Below, piece by piece: positions 1 to 8,325 of a stretch of 37,701 nucleotides of DNA. How positions within the stretch are numbered: position 1 is the first letter of the stretch; each line of letters opens with the position of its first letter. The position numbers were made by a program, and so were the translations under genes. The DNA is taken from positions 1 to 37,701 of the forward strand of contig DXGT01000068.1 of NCBI GenBank assembly GCA_019113785.1, in the 5' to 3' direction. The notes under the pieces were generated by a model, which was not told where the DNA came from, did no database searches, and worked only from the letters and a program-made list of their open reading frames with translations. The DNA comes from Candidatus Ruthenibacterium merdigallinarum. Lineage in GTDB: Bacteria; Bacillota; Clostridia; Oscillospirales; Ruminococcaceae.

Positions 1-1
1 A

Positions 2-610
2 AGGCTGCGCACGCTGTTTCCCCGCGACGCGCATGCCGGGCCGGACGGGTGTTACCGCGTGACAAGCCTGTACTTCGACACGCCGTACGATACGGCGTTG
101 CGCGAAAAGCTGGACGGCGCCGACCGGCGGGAAAAATTCCGCCTGCGCTACTATGGTAGCGACACGGGGCTGATCCGCCTGGAAAAAAAGAGCAAAGCGC
201 ACGGCCTGTGCGCCAAGCGCTCGGCCGTACTCACACATGCGCAGGCAAAAGCCCTGCTCTCGGGGGACATCTCGTTCCTGCTGCGCGACGGGCGCGCCCT
301 GTGCGCCGAGCTGTATGCCAAAATGCGCGGCGATGGCCTGCGGCCGAAGGCCATCGTACAGTATGACCGCGAGGCGTTTGTTTTCGCGCCCGGCAATGTG
401 CGCCTGACGATCGACCGCGGCGTACGCACCGGCCTTGGCCGTCTGGATTTCCTGAACGCCGGCCTGCTTTGCGCCAGGGCGCTGGACACGGCCGTGCTGG
501 AGGTCAAGTACGACGAATTTTTGCCCGATATCGTGCGTATGGCCGTGCAGACGCATGGGCTGCGAGCCAGCGCTTGCTCCAAATACGCGGCGTGCCGCCG
601 CTTTGACTGA
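2..610 (+). CDS. VTC-domain polyphosphate polymerase, 5' end cut by window
   Basis: The frame is open from base 2 and ends at TGA 608-610, so the N-terminus lies outside the window. The residues match the VTC tunnel domain that makes polyphosphate from nucleoside triphosphate. They include SLYFDTPYD near the visible start, the basic pair in KFRLRYYG, the LEKKSK strand, VQYDREAF, RLTIDRGVRT and the late VLEVKYDEFLP. In this family these alternating Arg, Lys and Glu residues line the catalytic tunnel. About 203 residues are visible, nearly the whole domain, which usually spans 220-240. No membrane segment is seen. It is followed 35 bp later by a DUF4956 membrane protein and then by a CotH-like gene, a gene order that recurs in bacteria. 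Family assignment is strong; in vivo polymerase activity is inferred. Confidence 0.88.
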   Translation, partial: RLRTLFPRDAHAGPDGCYRVTSLYFDTPYDTALREKLDGADRREKFRLRYYGSDTGLIRLEKKSKAHGLCAKRSAVLTHAQAKALLSGDISFLLRDGRALCAELYAKMRGDGLRPKAIVQYDREAFVFAPGNVRLTIDRGVRTGLGRLDFLNAGLLCARALDTAVLEVKYDEFLPDIVRMAVQTHGLRASACSKYAACRRFD

Positions 611-645
611 ACCTGCGCTCCGGCGGGCGCGAAAGGGAGACGACC

Positions 646-1317
646 ATGACATTCCGCGACATCTTCAAAAGCGATTTTCTCGAAAACGTGACGGCCGTCT
701 CGATGACGGACATGTGCATCGCACTGGCGCTGGCGTTCGCGCTGGGGCTGCTGATCTTTCTTGTGTATAAGCGCAGCTACAGCGGCGTGATGTATTCGCC
801 CAGCTTCGGCGTGACGCTGGTTGCGCTGTGCCTCATCACCACGCTGCTGATGATGGCTGTGGTCAGCAATGTGGTGCTGTCGCTGGGCATGGTGGGCGCG
901 CTGTCCATCGTGCGCTTCCGCGCCGCCGTCAAGGAGCCGATGGACATCGCGTTCCTGTTTTGGTGCATCGCCGTGGGCATCGTGCTGGCTGCGGGGCTCA
1001 TCCCGCTGGCGGTGTTCGGCAGCCTGGCCGTGGCGGGCGTACTGCTTGTGTTCTCGCGCCGCGGCTCGGCCGAAGGGCCTTACATCCTTGTGATCCACTG
1101 CGACGCCGCAGCTGAAACGCGCGCGCACGCCGTGGCGGCCGGGGCCGCGCGCCGCATACGCCTGAAGAGCAAGAGCGTGGACGCCGGCGGCGTGGAGCTG
1201 AACTACGAGGTACGCCTTGCGCCGGACGCTTCCAGCGCCTTCGTCAACGCGCTGGAGGAGCTGGCCGGCGTGCACCGCGCGATACTGGTGTCGTACAACG
1301 GCGACTACATGGGGTGA
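646..1317 (+). CDS. DUF4956 family membrane protein
   Basis: A 223-residue protein. Its N-terminal half holds about four hydrophobic stretches, roughly residues 24-43, 55-78, 80-92 and 105-132. The segment SLGMVGALSIVRFRAAVKEP at about 82-101 is the family hallmark. The C-terminal 85 residues are soluble and probably cytoplasmic. The ATG follows a GGGAG-type ribosome binding site by about eight bases. DUF4956 proteins have no established biochemical role. They are usually encoded between a VTC-domain polymerase and a CotH-like protein, as here, so a role in anchoring or coupling the polymerase to the membrane is a reasonable inference only. It lies 35 bp after the VTC gene and 4 bp before the CotH gene, so cotranscription is very likely. 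Confidence 0.9.
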   Translation: MTFRDIFKSDFLENVTAVSMTDMCIALALAFALGLLIFLVYKRSYSGVMYSPSFGVTLVALCLITTLLMMAVVSNVVLSLGMVGALSIVRFRAAVKEPMDIAFLFWCIAVGIVLAAGLIPLAVFGSLAVAGVLLVFSRRGSAEGPYILVIHCDAAAETRAHAVAAGAARRIRLKSKSVDAGGVELNYEVRLAPDASSAFVNALEELAGVHRAILVSYNGDYMG

Positions 1318-1321
1318 AGAT

Positions 1322-2755
1322 ATGCTCGGTTCAAAACGCGTCGACGCCCTGTGCGCCGCCGCAGCCGTTTTCGCCGCGCTCTTTGCGGCCTTGGCCGTCC
1401 TGCTGGCGCAGCCTGTCTCCTCGCCGCAGTACGCGCAGCGCCTGTTCGACGCCTCGCGCGTACATACGCTGGACATCGCCCTGCCCGACTGGACGGCGTT
1501 CGTCGCCAGCGCCGATAAAGAGGCGTACATGCCCTGCACCGTCACGGTGGACGGCGAGGCGTTCCATCAGGTAGGCGTGCGCGCCAAGGGCAACAATTCC
1601 CTGCGCCTTGCGCGAGAATACGGCCTTTCCCGCACCAGCCTGAAGCTGGAGTTCGACCACTTCACTCCCGGCGCGAGCTACCATGGGCTGGACAAATTTT
1701 CGCTGGACGCCTCGTTTCAGGACAACAGCTATCTGAAGACATTCCTCGCGTACGACATGATGGCCTATATGCAGGTGCCCGCGCCGCTGTGCAGCTATGT
1801 GTGGGTGACGGTAAACGGCGCGCCATGGGGGCTGTTCCTCGCAGTAGAAGAGCCGGAGGAGGCCTTTGCCCGGCGTAACTTCGGCGCAGATCACGGTGAA
1901 CTGTACCAGCCCGATTACCGCAGCCTCGCCGACGAGAATGCCGACGTGGCGCTGCGCTATATCGGCGACGACGAAGCGCTCTACCCGGGCATTTTCGACA
2001 ACGCGAAATTCGAGACTTCTCCCGCCGACCGCGCGCGGCTCATCGGCGCGCTCAAAACGCTCGCCTCCGGCCGCGACCTGGAGACGGCGGTAGACGTGGA
2101 CGGCGCGCTGCGCTATTTTGTCGTGCAGGTGTTCGTGATGAACTGGGACAGCTATCTCGGCCACACGGGCCACAACTACTATCTTTACGAGGAGGACGGC
2201 GTGCTTCGCATCCTGCCGTGGGATTACAACCTGGCATTCGGCACTTACGCCCTTGGCATGCCGGACCCGGTGCGCGACGCGGCTGCGCTGATCAACTATC
2301 CCATCGACACGCCCGCCCCCGGCAGCGTGATGACGCAGCGGCCTTTGTACCACGAGCTGATGAAAAACGACGGATACTTCGCGCGCTACCACGCCCACTG
2401 GCGCGAATTCCTAGAAGGATATTTCGCCAGCGGGCGGTTTGAAGCCCTGCTTGCGCAGACCTCGGCGATGATCGCGCCGTATGTGGAGGCCGACCCCACC
2501 GCGTACTGCGGCTATGCCGACCACCGGCTCGCTGTAGACGCGCTGCGCGCCGCGTGCCTTGCGCGCGCAGAGAGCGCACAGGGCCAGCTGGCGGGCACGT
2601 ACCCCGCCACGCTGCGCGCATGGCAGCGCAGCGGCTATGCGATGGGCGTCGACGCCGGCGGCGTCGACTTCGCCGCTCTGGGAGACTTCGACGACCTCCG
2701 CGGCGCAAAAGAACGTCAGGACGCCGCCCTCGCCGTCGTACAGGCCGCCGGCTGA
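1322..2755 (+). CDS. CotH kinase family protein
   Basis: A 477-residue protein with an N-terminal hydrophobic segment at about residues 9-29, which could be a signal anchor. It is followed by the CotH fold. The start at ATG 1322 is 4 bp after the preceding stop and gives the signal sequence at the correct place; longer upstream starts would run into the DUF4956 gene. Recognisable parts are VGVRAKGNNS, SLKLEFD, the LDKFSLDA segment, FLAYDMMAYM, a GLFLAVEE strand and RILPWDYNLAFG. The last contains the Asp of the metal-binding, DFG-like element. Bacillus CotH phosphorylates spore coat proteins. This copy is extracellular by topology and sits with a VTC polymerase, so a surface or phosphoryl-transfer role is possible, but its substrate is unknown. 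A strong terminator follows within 25 bp. Confidence 0.88.
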   Translation: MLGSKRVDALCAAAAVFAALFAALAVLLAQPVSSPQYAQRLFDASRVHTLDIALPDWTAFVASADKEAYMPCTVTVDGEAFHQVGVRAKGNNSLRLAREYGLSRTSLKLEFDHFTPGASYHGLDKFSLDASFQDNSYLKTFLAYDMMAYMQVPAPLCSYVWVTVNGAPWGLFLAVEEPEEAFARRNFGADHGELYQPDYRSLADENADVALRYIGDDEALYPGIFDNAKFETSPADRARLIGALKTLASGRDLETAVDVDGALRYFVVQVFVMNWDSYLGHTGHNYYLYEEDGVLRILPWDYNLAFGTYALGMPDPVRDAAALINYPIDTPAPGSVMTQRPLYHELMKNDGYFARYHAHWREFLEGYFASGRFEALLAQTSAMIAPYVEADPTAYCGYADHRLAVDALRAACLARAESAQGQLAGTYPATLRAWQRSGYAMGVDAGGVDFAALGDFDDLRGAKERQDAALAVVQAAG

Positions 2756-2776
2756 CAGCGGCGTATAGAACAAAAC

Positions 2777-2823
2777 GAGGCCCGCGCGGGAGATTTCCCC
2801 CTTCGCGCGGGCCTCTCTTTTTA
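2777..2823. terminator. Bidirectional intrinsic terminator
   Basis: An 11-bp perfect stem (GAGGCCCGCGC at 2777-2787 with its complement at 2805-2815) encloses an inner GGGA/TCCC pairing. TCTTTTTA follows on the plus strand and CGTTTTGTT on the minus strand. It closes the CotH operon and can also stop the convergent lipid kinase gene. Confidence 0.85.
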
Positions 2824-2875
2824 TATCCGGACGCCAAACGGGCCAAACCGTCCGGCCGGCGCACGGCGCAGCTTT

Positions 2876-3763
2876 TCAGGCCAGCAGCCGCACGGCGCAG
2901 GGCTGCACGCGCACGTCCGCGCACTGCACCTCGCCGCCGAATTCGCCGTCGAGCGTCCACGCCACGGGCTTTTCAAACTGAAAACGCGCGCGCTCGGCGT
3001 GGAACAGGCGCAGGTGCGGGCCGGTAAAATCCTGCTTTGCCAGACGCAGCGCAAGGTCGGCCAGCTCGGCCGCGTTCGACGGCTTTTTCACAAGCAGCAC
3101 CTCGAATTTGCCGTCGTCCAGCTGCACGGCGTTCGCCGCGGGGAACGCAAAGCCGCCCACGCTTGTGGCGTTGCTCACCGAGCCGTACCAGAAATCGCCC
3201 TCCAGCACCTCGCCGTTCACCTCCACACGCGCGCGCCAGCTGGAAAACAAATCCAGCGTGCGCACGCCCTCGAGCACATAGGCGAAATGCCCCAGCAAAT
3301 TTTTCATCTCGCGCGGGGCCGAGTACGACACTTTTGTAAAAATGCCGAACGCCGCCACATAGCAAAAGGCCTCGCCGCCGAAAAGCCCGGCGTCCAGCGC
3401 GCGCGGCTGCCAGCGCGCAATGCGCCGGCAGCCCTCGTCCAAATCTCCCGAAAGGCCCAGCGAAGCCGCGAAATCGTTTGTGGAACCCGCGGGCAGATAG
3501 CCCAGGAGCGGCGGTTTTTCAAGGCTCAGCAGCGCGTTCAGCGTGTGGTGCAGCGTGCCGTCGCCGCCGATGCACACGGCGGCGTCATACTTTTCGCCCT
3601 CCTCGCGCAACAGCGCCTGCGCGTCGCGGTCGGCGCCCACGGGGCACACGGTCAGCGCAAAGCCCATGCCATACAGCTGTTTGAAAAGCCCGTCCAGCTT
3701 TGCGGCCAGCTGCGTGCGCCCGGCCTCGGTATTGTAGATCAGCAGCAGCCTGCGCCAGTTCAT
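2876..3763 (-). CDS. Diacylglycerol/lipid kinase, YegS/BmrU family
   Basis: A 295-residue protein, the normal length for the DagK_cat (YegS/DgkB/BmrU) family of soluble lipid kinases. The ATP-binding GGDGT loop is at residues 66-70, GSTNDFA is at about 93-99, and the C-terminal half has the expected DGEFGGE type loop near residue 270. It begins with LLLIYNTEAG, matching the family's N-terminal strand and first loop. These enzymes phosphorylate diacylglycerol or a related lipid alcohol with ATP at the inner membrane face; the exact substrate cannot be read from sequence. ATG 3763 is preceded by GAGGGGAG. It is transcribed alone from a good promoter that diverges from the two-component operon and ends at the shared terminator with the CotH gene. 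Confidence 0.92.
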   Translation of the reverse strand: MNWRRLLLIYNTEAGRTQLAAKLDGLFKQLYGMGFALTVCPVGADRDAQALLREEGEKYDAAVCIGGDGTLHHTLNALLSLEKPPLLGYLPAGSTNDFAASLGLSGDLDEGCRRIARWQPRALDAGLFGGEAFCYVAAFGIFTKVSYSAPREMKNLLGHFAYVLEGVRTLDLFSSWRARVEVNGEVLEGDFWYGSVSNATSVGGFAFPAANAVQLDDGKFEVLLVKKPSNAAELADLALRLAKQDFTGPHLRLFHAERARFQFEKPVAWTLDGEFGGEVQCADVRVQPCAVRLLA

Positions 3764-3804
3764 GGCGCTCCCCTCTTTCTTTGCAGAAATTTTACACGAA
3801 ATGG

Positions 3805-3833
3805 ATTATACACCTCTTTTGTGTATTTTGCAA
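3805..3833 (-). promoter_or_regulatory. Sigma-A promoter for lipid kinase
   Basis: On the minus strand the sequence reads TTGCAA (3828-3833), a 17-base spacer, then TATAAT (3805-3810). The start codon is about 40 bases downstream. Confidence 0.75.
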
Positions 3834-3857
3834 ATCGGCTTCCTTCTATTTTTATTT

Positions 3858-3886
3858 TTGGACGCAGGATAAAAAATTGATACAAT
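3858..3886 (+). promoter_or_regulatory. Sigma-A promoter for two-component operon
   Basis: TTGGAC (3858-3863), a 17-base spacer and TACAAT (3881-3886), about 45 bases before the response regulator start. An alternative -10 (TATACT, 3893-3898) has no good -35. It diverges from the lipid kinase promoter with about 25 bp between the two -35 elements. Confidence 0.6.
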
Positions 3887-3930
3887 CCGTGCTATACTGA
3901 AAGTGGAAAGAAAGGAAAGGGGGCGCCGGG

Positions 3931-4590
3931 ATGGACCCGATTTTGATCGTGGACGACGAGGAGGCCATTGCGCAGCTGATCGCCATCACGCTGGAAAACG
4001 CGGGCTATACGTACGTCACGGCCGGCGACGGGGCCGCCGCGGCCGACCTCATCGAACGCAGGCGCTGGGCTCTGATCCTGCTGGACATCATGCTGCCGGG
4101 GTACGACGGCTACACATTGAAGGACTATATCGGCGACGAGACGCCCGTGATCTTCCTGACGGCGAAAACCGCCGTGGCCGACCGCGTGCGCGGGCTGAAC
4201 ATGGGCGCGCAGGATTATATCTGCAAGCCGTTCGAGCCGCCGGAGCTGGTGGCCCGCGTGGAGGCGGCGCTGCGGCGCACCGGGCGCGGCAAAAGCGTAC
4301 TGACGGCTTTTGGCGTGACGGTGGACCCCGAAAACCGCACCGTGACGAAGGACGGCGAGCCCCTGTCGCTGACCCCGCGCGAATACGACCTTCTGGAGGC
4401 TCTGATGCGCAGCCGCGGCGCGACGCTGTACCGCGACGCTTTGTACGAGCGCGTGTGGGGCGAGGCCGACGACGAAACCAGCACCCGCACGCTCGACATC
4501 CACATCCAGCGCCTGCGCAAAAAGCTGGGCTGGAAAAAGGAGATCCGCACCATTTACAAAATCGGTTACCGGCTGGAGAAACGGTTATGA
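3931..4590 (+). CDS. OmpR/PhoB-type response regulator
   Basis: A 219-residue DNA-binding response regulator. The receiver domain (about 1-115) has the acidic pair in VDDEE at 7-11, phosphoacceptor Asp52 in LLDIMLPGYDG, the conserved Thr in FLTAKT and Lys99 in CKPFEPPEL. The C-terminal winged helix (about 130-217) carries LTPREYDLLEAL, ERVWGE and the recognition region TRTLDIHIQRLRKKLG. It is translationally coupled to the histidine kinase gene by a 4-base ATGA overlap. As the first gene of a unit that continues into four exported proteins, it likely regulates its own operon, but no operator repeat could be identified in its promoter. Confidence 0.95.
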   Translation: MDPILIVDDEEAIAQLIAITLENAGYTYVTAGDGAAAADLIERRRWALILLDIMLPGYDGYTLKDYIGDETPVIFLTAKTAVADRVRGLNMGAQDYICKPFEPPELVARVEAALRRTGRGKSVLTAFGVTVDPENRTVTKDGEPLSLTPREYDLLEALMRSRGATLYRDALYERVWGEADDETSTRTLDIHIQRLRKKLGWKKEIRTIYKIGYRLEKRL

Positions 4591-6059
4591 AACTGCGCAT
4601 GAAAATCACGCTCTGCACGCTGGCGCTGACGGGCGCGGTGATGGCCGCGCTGGGCTACAGCCTGACGCAGAGCAATTTTGACGCCGCGCTGGCCCAGACG
4701 CGCGAGCAGGCCGTAGCCTCGCACCGGCGGCAGTTGGCGCTGGTGAGCATCGAATGCCTGAGCGACGGCGCCGACGCCGCTGACCCCTCAGCGCTGGCCG
4801 AGGCCGCACGCGCGGCCCAGCGCGCCGCGCCCGGCGATGCCTTCGCGCTGGTGGGCGGCGGGTATGCGACGCTGTACTCTTCGCTGCCGCAGGACGTGGA
4901 CGTCGCCGCGCGCGCCGGCGCCATCCAGGACGGCGCGAACACCTACCGCTTCCTTGACGGGCGCGACGGCATGGCGCTGGTGATGGCCTCACCCCTGCCT
5001 GCGTCGCAGGACACATGGCTCGTGAGCGCGTTCGACGCATCGCCCGCCTTCATCCAGCGCGAGGCGCAGCTGCGCCGGCTTTGGCAGTACGCCGCAGCGG
5101 GTATGGCGCTGGCCGCGGCGGGCAGCTGGGCTTTATCGGCGCTGCTCACGCGGGGCATCCGCCGTCTGTCGGCCGCCAGCGCGCGCATCGCCGGGGGCGA
5201 CCTTTCGGGCCGCATCCGCCTGCGTCAGGACGACGAGGTGGGCGCCGCGGCCCAGAGCTTTGACCGCATGGCCGACGCTGTGGAAAAAAACGTGCACGCG
5301 CTGGAGGCGTCCGTGCGCGCGCGGGACGATTTTGTGGCCGCGTTCAGCCACGAGCTGAAAACGCCGATGACTGCGATGCTGGGCTACGCCGATCTGCTGC
5401 GCAGCCGCGAAGTGGACGGCGAAACACGCCGGCGCGCCGCGGATTACATCTATCATGAATCGCGCCGGCTGGAGGTGCTGAGCCGCCGCATGCTGGAGCT
5501 GATGGAGCTGGGCGAAAAGCCGGCCGAGCTGGTCCCTGTGCGCATTGCCGCCGTGCTGGCCGCGGCCCGGCGCGCGTGCCGCGTGTTCCCGGAGGGTGCC
5601 GTGCATTTCGTGCCCGCGCCCGACGTATGGGTGCGCGCCGAGCCGTCGCTGTTGTGCGATCTTGTTTTAAATCTTGTGGAGAACGCCGTCCACGCCAGCG
5701 ACGCGGGCAGCGAGGTGCGCGTGGAGGCCAAGCGCCGCCCCGGCGGGGTGTGCGTCACCGTGACCGACCACGGCCGCGGCATCCCTCCCGAGGAGCTGCG
5801 CCGCATCATCGAGCCGTTTTACATGGTGGACAAAAGCCGCGCGCGCCGCGCAGGCGGCAGCGGGCTGGGCCTTGCGCTGTGCACGCGCATCGCCGAGCTG
5901 CACGGCACGCAGCTGGAATTTGAAAGCCGCGTGGGCAAGGGCACGCGCGTGAGTTTTGCCCTGCCCGAATGCGCCGCGCTCGAAAACGGCGGGGATGGCG
6001 GGCCGTGCGAGGACGCGCCCGGCATCGAGGGCGGCGTGCGAAGGGAGGCGGCGATATGA
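4587..6059 (+). CDS. HAMP-domain sensor histidine kinase
   Basis: A 490-residue membrane histidine kinase. The first hydrophobic segment spans about 8-24, an extracytoplasmic sensor region about 25-165, a second segment about 166-188 and a HAMP linker about 189-240 (SARIAGGDLSGRI). The H-box FSHELKTPM places the phosphorylated histidine at residue 255. The N-box NLVENAVHAS, G1 DHGRGIP, F-box PFYMV and G2 GGSGLGLAL follow in order. The sensor region is about 140 residues and not a recognised ligand-binding domain to me. Its stop overlaps the start of the next gene (ATGA), so kinase and downstream anchored protein are coupled. The signal is unknown; the linked exported proteins suggest an envelope cue. 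Confidence 0.95.
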   Translation: MKLRMKITLCTLALTGAVMAALGYSLTQSNFDAALAQTREQAVASHRRQLALVSIECLSDGADAADPSALAEAARAAQRAAPGDAFALVGGGYATLYSSLPQDVDVAARAGAIQDGANTYRFLDGRDGMALVMASPLPASQDTWLVSAFDASPAFIQREAQLRRLWQYAAAGMALAAAGSWALSALLTRGIRRLSAASARIAGGDLSGRIRLRQDDEVGAAAQSFDRMADAVEKNVHALEASVRARDDFVAAFSHELKTPMTAMLGYADLLRSREVDGETRRRAADYIYHESRRLEVLSRRMLELMELGEKPAELVPVRIAAVLAAARRACRVFPEGAVHFVPAPDVWVRAEPSLLCDLVLNLVENAVHASDAGSEVRVEAKRRPGGVCVTVTDHGRGIPPEELRRIIEPFYMVDKSRARRAGGSGLGLALCTRIAELHGTQLEFESRVGKGTRVSFALPECAALENGGDGGPCEDAPGIEGGVRREAAI

Positions 6060-6961
6060 AGCGTCTTTGGAAGAACGCCGCGGCCGTTTTTGCCGTGGCG
6101 GCCCTGCTGGCCGCGGTGTGGGCGCTGCCCCTGCGCGCCGTGCGCCGCGCGGACGAACAGCGCCTGGACGCCGTCTATACCTATGAACCCGACCCGGATA
6201 TGCCCACCGCCGACATGAACGCCTACCCGCTGGCGCGCATTTTGTACCTCGACAGCGCATACCTCGGCGGAGAAAAAGCCTCCTGGCAGGAGTACGCCGA
6301 CTGGCTGGACGAGGCGGGTTCGCAGCAGCTGGCCTACTGGTTGACCGACTGGGTCGGCCTTCTCGCGCCCGAATGGACCGGCGCGGCGGACGCCGTCTTT
6401 GCCGAAAGCCTTCGCGAAGCGCCCGCCTACTACGCCCACTACGTCAGTTCCTCCGTCACCAGCGCCGGCGCGCGCATGGTGGATATTTCCTGGAGCGGCG
6501 GCGAATCGCTGTACGCCTCCCCGCGCCTGATCGCCGCGAGCTTCACGCTCAGCCCGCCGGATTCGCAGCCCGTGCTGCTGCACATCGAGTTTTCCGCGCC
6601 GGCGGGCACGGCGCAGACGGCCGGCGCGCAGAACATTCTGGAAAACTATCTTGCGGCGCTGGGCCTTGACGGTCTGGGCGACTGGCAGTACAGCGCAGCG
6701 CCCGCCGAGCCGATGTACGAGGCGGGCAGCAGCCAGCAGAACGCGTACGCGTACTCGCCGTCCGCGCTTTTGCTGGCGCAGGCGCAGGCCACCGAGCTGC
6801 ACTCCCCCACCGCAAGCGAGGCCGATATGGCGCAGAGCGAAGCGCCCTCGCTCGAAACCTTTTATCTGACGGCAAGCGTCTCGTACATGACGGCCGAACA
6901 GGCCGCGGAATTCCTGGAGGAAGCGGGCGCTGTCCAGCACGGCACGCAGGCCGATACGTAA
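6056..6961 (+). CDS. Membrane-anchored extracytoplasmic protein, unknown function
   Basis: A 301-residue protein with one N-terminal hydrophobic segment (about residues 9-23) and a long extracytoplasmic part. There is no lipobox. I recognise no family. The soluble part is rich in Ala, Tyr and Ser with acidic patches and has no cysteines, unlike the three lipoproteins after it. The start at ATG 6056 overlaps the kinase stop and has AAGGGAGG seven bases before it, so the upstream in-frame Met within the kinase gene is not used. Its position directly after the kinase and before the lipoproteins suggests it belongs to the same response, possibly as a kinase accessory or an assembly factor. That is inference from position only. 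Confidence 0.8.
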   Translation: MKRLWKNAAAVFAVAALLAAVWALPLRAVRRADEQRLDAVYTYEPDPDMPTADMNAYPLARILYLDSAYLGGEKASWQEYADWLDEAGSQQLAYWLTDWVGLLAPEWTGAADAVFAESLREAPAYYAHYVSSSVTSAGARMVDISWSGGESLYASPRLIAASFTLSPPDSQPVLLHIEFSAPAGTAQTAGAQNILENYLAALGLDGLGDWQYSAAPAEPMYEAGSSQQNAYAYSPSALLLAQAQATELHSPTASEADMAQSEAPSLETFYLTASVSYMTAEQAAEFLEEAGAVQHGTQADT

Positions 6962-6978
6962 AGGGAGGCGACCCAACG

Positions 6979-8325
6979 ATGAAACAGACAGTCTTTTCAA
7001 AATTCTTCTGCGCCGCGCTGGCTGCGGCGCTGCTGGCGGCGTGCGCGGCGCAGCCGCAAAGCGCTTCGCAGGCCGAAAGCGCCGGGCAAAGCGCGCCGGA
7101 GGGCGCGCTGCGCCCGCTCGCGGCCGACCCGGCCATGATCGGCGACATGACGCTTGCAGACGGCGCTTTATACCTGCCGCAGTACGTCTTTGTACAAAAC
7201 GGCTCCGACGAGGCGCCCATCTACGACAGCTGGTACCTGCTGCTGCGCATGGATCTGGAGACGATGACCATTGCGCCCGCCTGCGCGGTGGAGGGCTGCC
7301 GGCACGACGGGCACGACTGCCCTGCCTATCACCAGAACTGGAGCCCGGCCGGGCTGATCGAAGACGGCGTGCGCACCTCGACGCAGACGGTCTGGGCCGG
7401 CGCGCCCATCCTGCGCGTGGAGCGCCAGACGCTGGACGGCACAGGCCTGCGCGAGACGCTTTCCTCCCGCATGGGCCAGGCGTGGATGGGCGTCTATCTC
7501 GACAGCGCCTCCTACACGGACGGCGAGGCCGTCTACTGCCTCGCCTCGCTTCCCATGCAGCAGGGCGAGACCTCGCCAAGCTGGCAATGGGTGCGCATCG
7601 CCCTTGCCGACGGCGACATCACCGCCGTCCCGCTCACGGTGGACGAAGGGGCGTATCTCACCTCCGAGAGCTGCGTCACTGACGCGGGCGAGGCCGTGGT
7701 GCGCAGCGAGCTTTACAACGTGGACGGACAGGGCGGTATGCAGATCGTCTACTACGCGCTGCGCGCGGACGGCACGATGCGCGAATTGTGGCGGCCGCCC
7801 GCGGGGAGCCTTGCGGTGGGTGCCGGGAAGGACGCGCTGTTCGCCGCCGAGACGGGCACCGGCGCGCTGACGGCGTTCGATTTGCACAGCGAGCAGGCGC
7901 TGGCGCTGGAAAACACGGCCGCCGGCGCAGGCGAAACATCCACGAGCTGCACCGCGCGGCAGATTGGTGAGTTTGCCGTTGTGTGCCGCGGCGTGGCGGA
8001 CGAGGCCGGCGCGTGGCGCGAAGAGGCCTTCGCCGTGCCGCTCGGCGGCGGCGAGCGCACCGACCTGACGCTGACCAGGACCGCGGCGGAAATGGTGCAG
8101 GGCTCGGCAAATGCGCCGCTGGAAGTGGTGTGCGAGACGCCGCAGGGGCTTGTGGTCCTCACCGAGTACCGCACGCTGGACAGCGGCGCGACGCGGTCCA
8201 TATACGCGCTGATCCGCGAGGAGGACTATTTTGCAAACCGCGGCGAGTACCGGGCCTTTACCTATTGGGACGAGGCCGATTGGGTCGAGGCGGACAAAAC
8301 GCAGGAAGGAGGCAGCGACATATGA
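6979..8325 (+). CDS. CCHC-signature lipoprotein, paralog A
   Basis: A 448-residue predicted lipoprotein. It has a hydrophobic signal and lipobox LLAAC with the acylated Cys near residue 22, then an Ala/Ser/Gln-rich linker. It shares three landmarks with the next two genes. The first is a Cys-x4-Cys-x-His-x4-Cys-Pro signature, CAVEGCRHDGHDCPA, at about 102-116. The second is a YTDGEAVYCLAS strand. The third is the C-terminal signature YALIREEDYFANRGEYRAF. The rest looks like beta-rich repeats of the kind seen in propeller-like secreted lipoproteins. It has about 15 residues more at the C-terminus than its paralogs, and two extra cysteines. RBS AAGGGAGG precedes the ATG. Its stop overlaps the start of paralog B (ATGA). 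Function unknown. Confidence 0.88.
   Translation: MKQTVFSKFFCAALAAALLAACAAQPQSASQAESAGQSAPEGALRPLAADPAMIGDMTLADGALYLPQYVFVQNGSDEAPIYDSWYLLLRMDLETMTIAPACAVEGCRHDGHDCPAYHQNWSPAGLIEDGVRTSTQTVWAGAPILRVERQTLDGTGLRETLSSRMGQAWMGVYLDSASYTDGEAVYCLASLPMQQGETSPSWQWVRIALADGDITAVPLTVDEGAYLTSESCVTDAGEAVVRSELYNVDGQGGMQIVYYALRADGTMRELWRPPAGSLAVGAGKDALFAAETGTGALTAFDLHSEQALALENTAAGAGETSTSCTARQIGEFAVVCRGVADEAGAWREEAFAVPLGGGERTDLTLTRTAAEMVQGSANAPLEVVCETPQGLVVLTEYRTLDSGATRSIYALIREEDYFANRGEYRAFTYWDEADWVEADKTQEGGSDI

Noticed and set aside
151-1545. A 464-codon minus-strand frame across the VTC and DUF4956 genes
   Set aside because: Antisense shadow with no family motif and no promoter or RBS. The plus-strand genes show clear family motifs.
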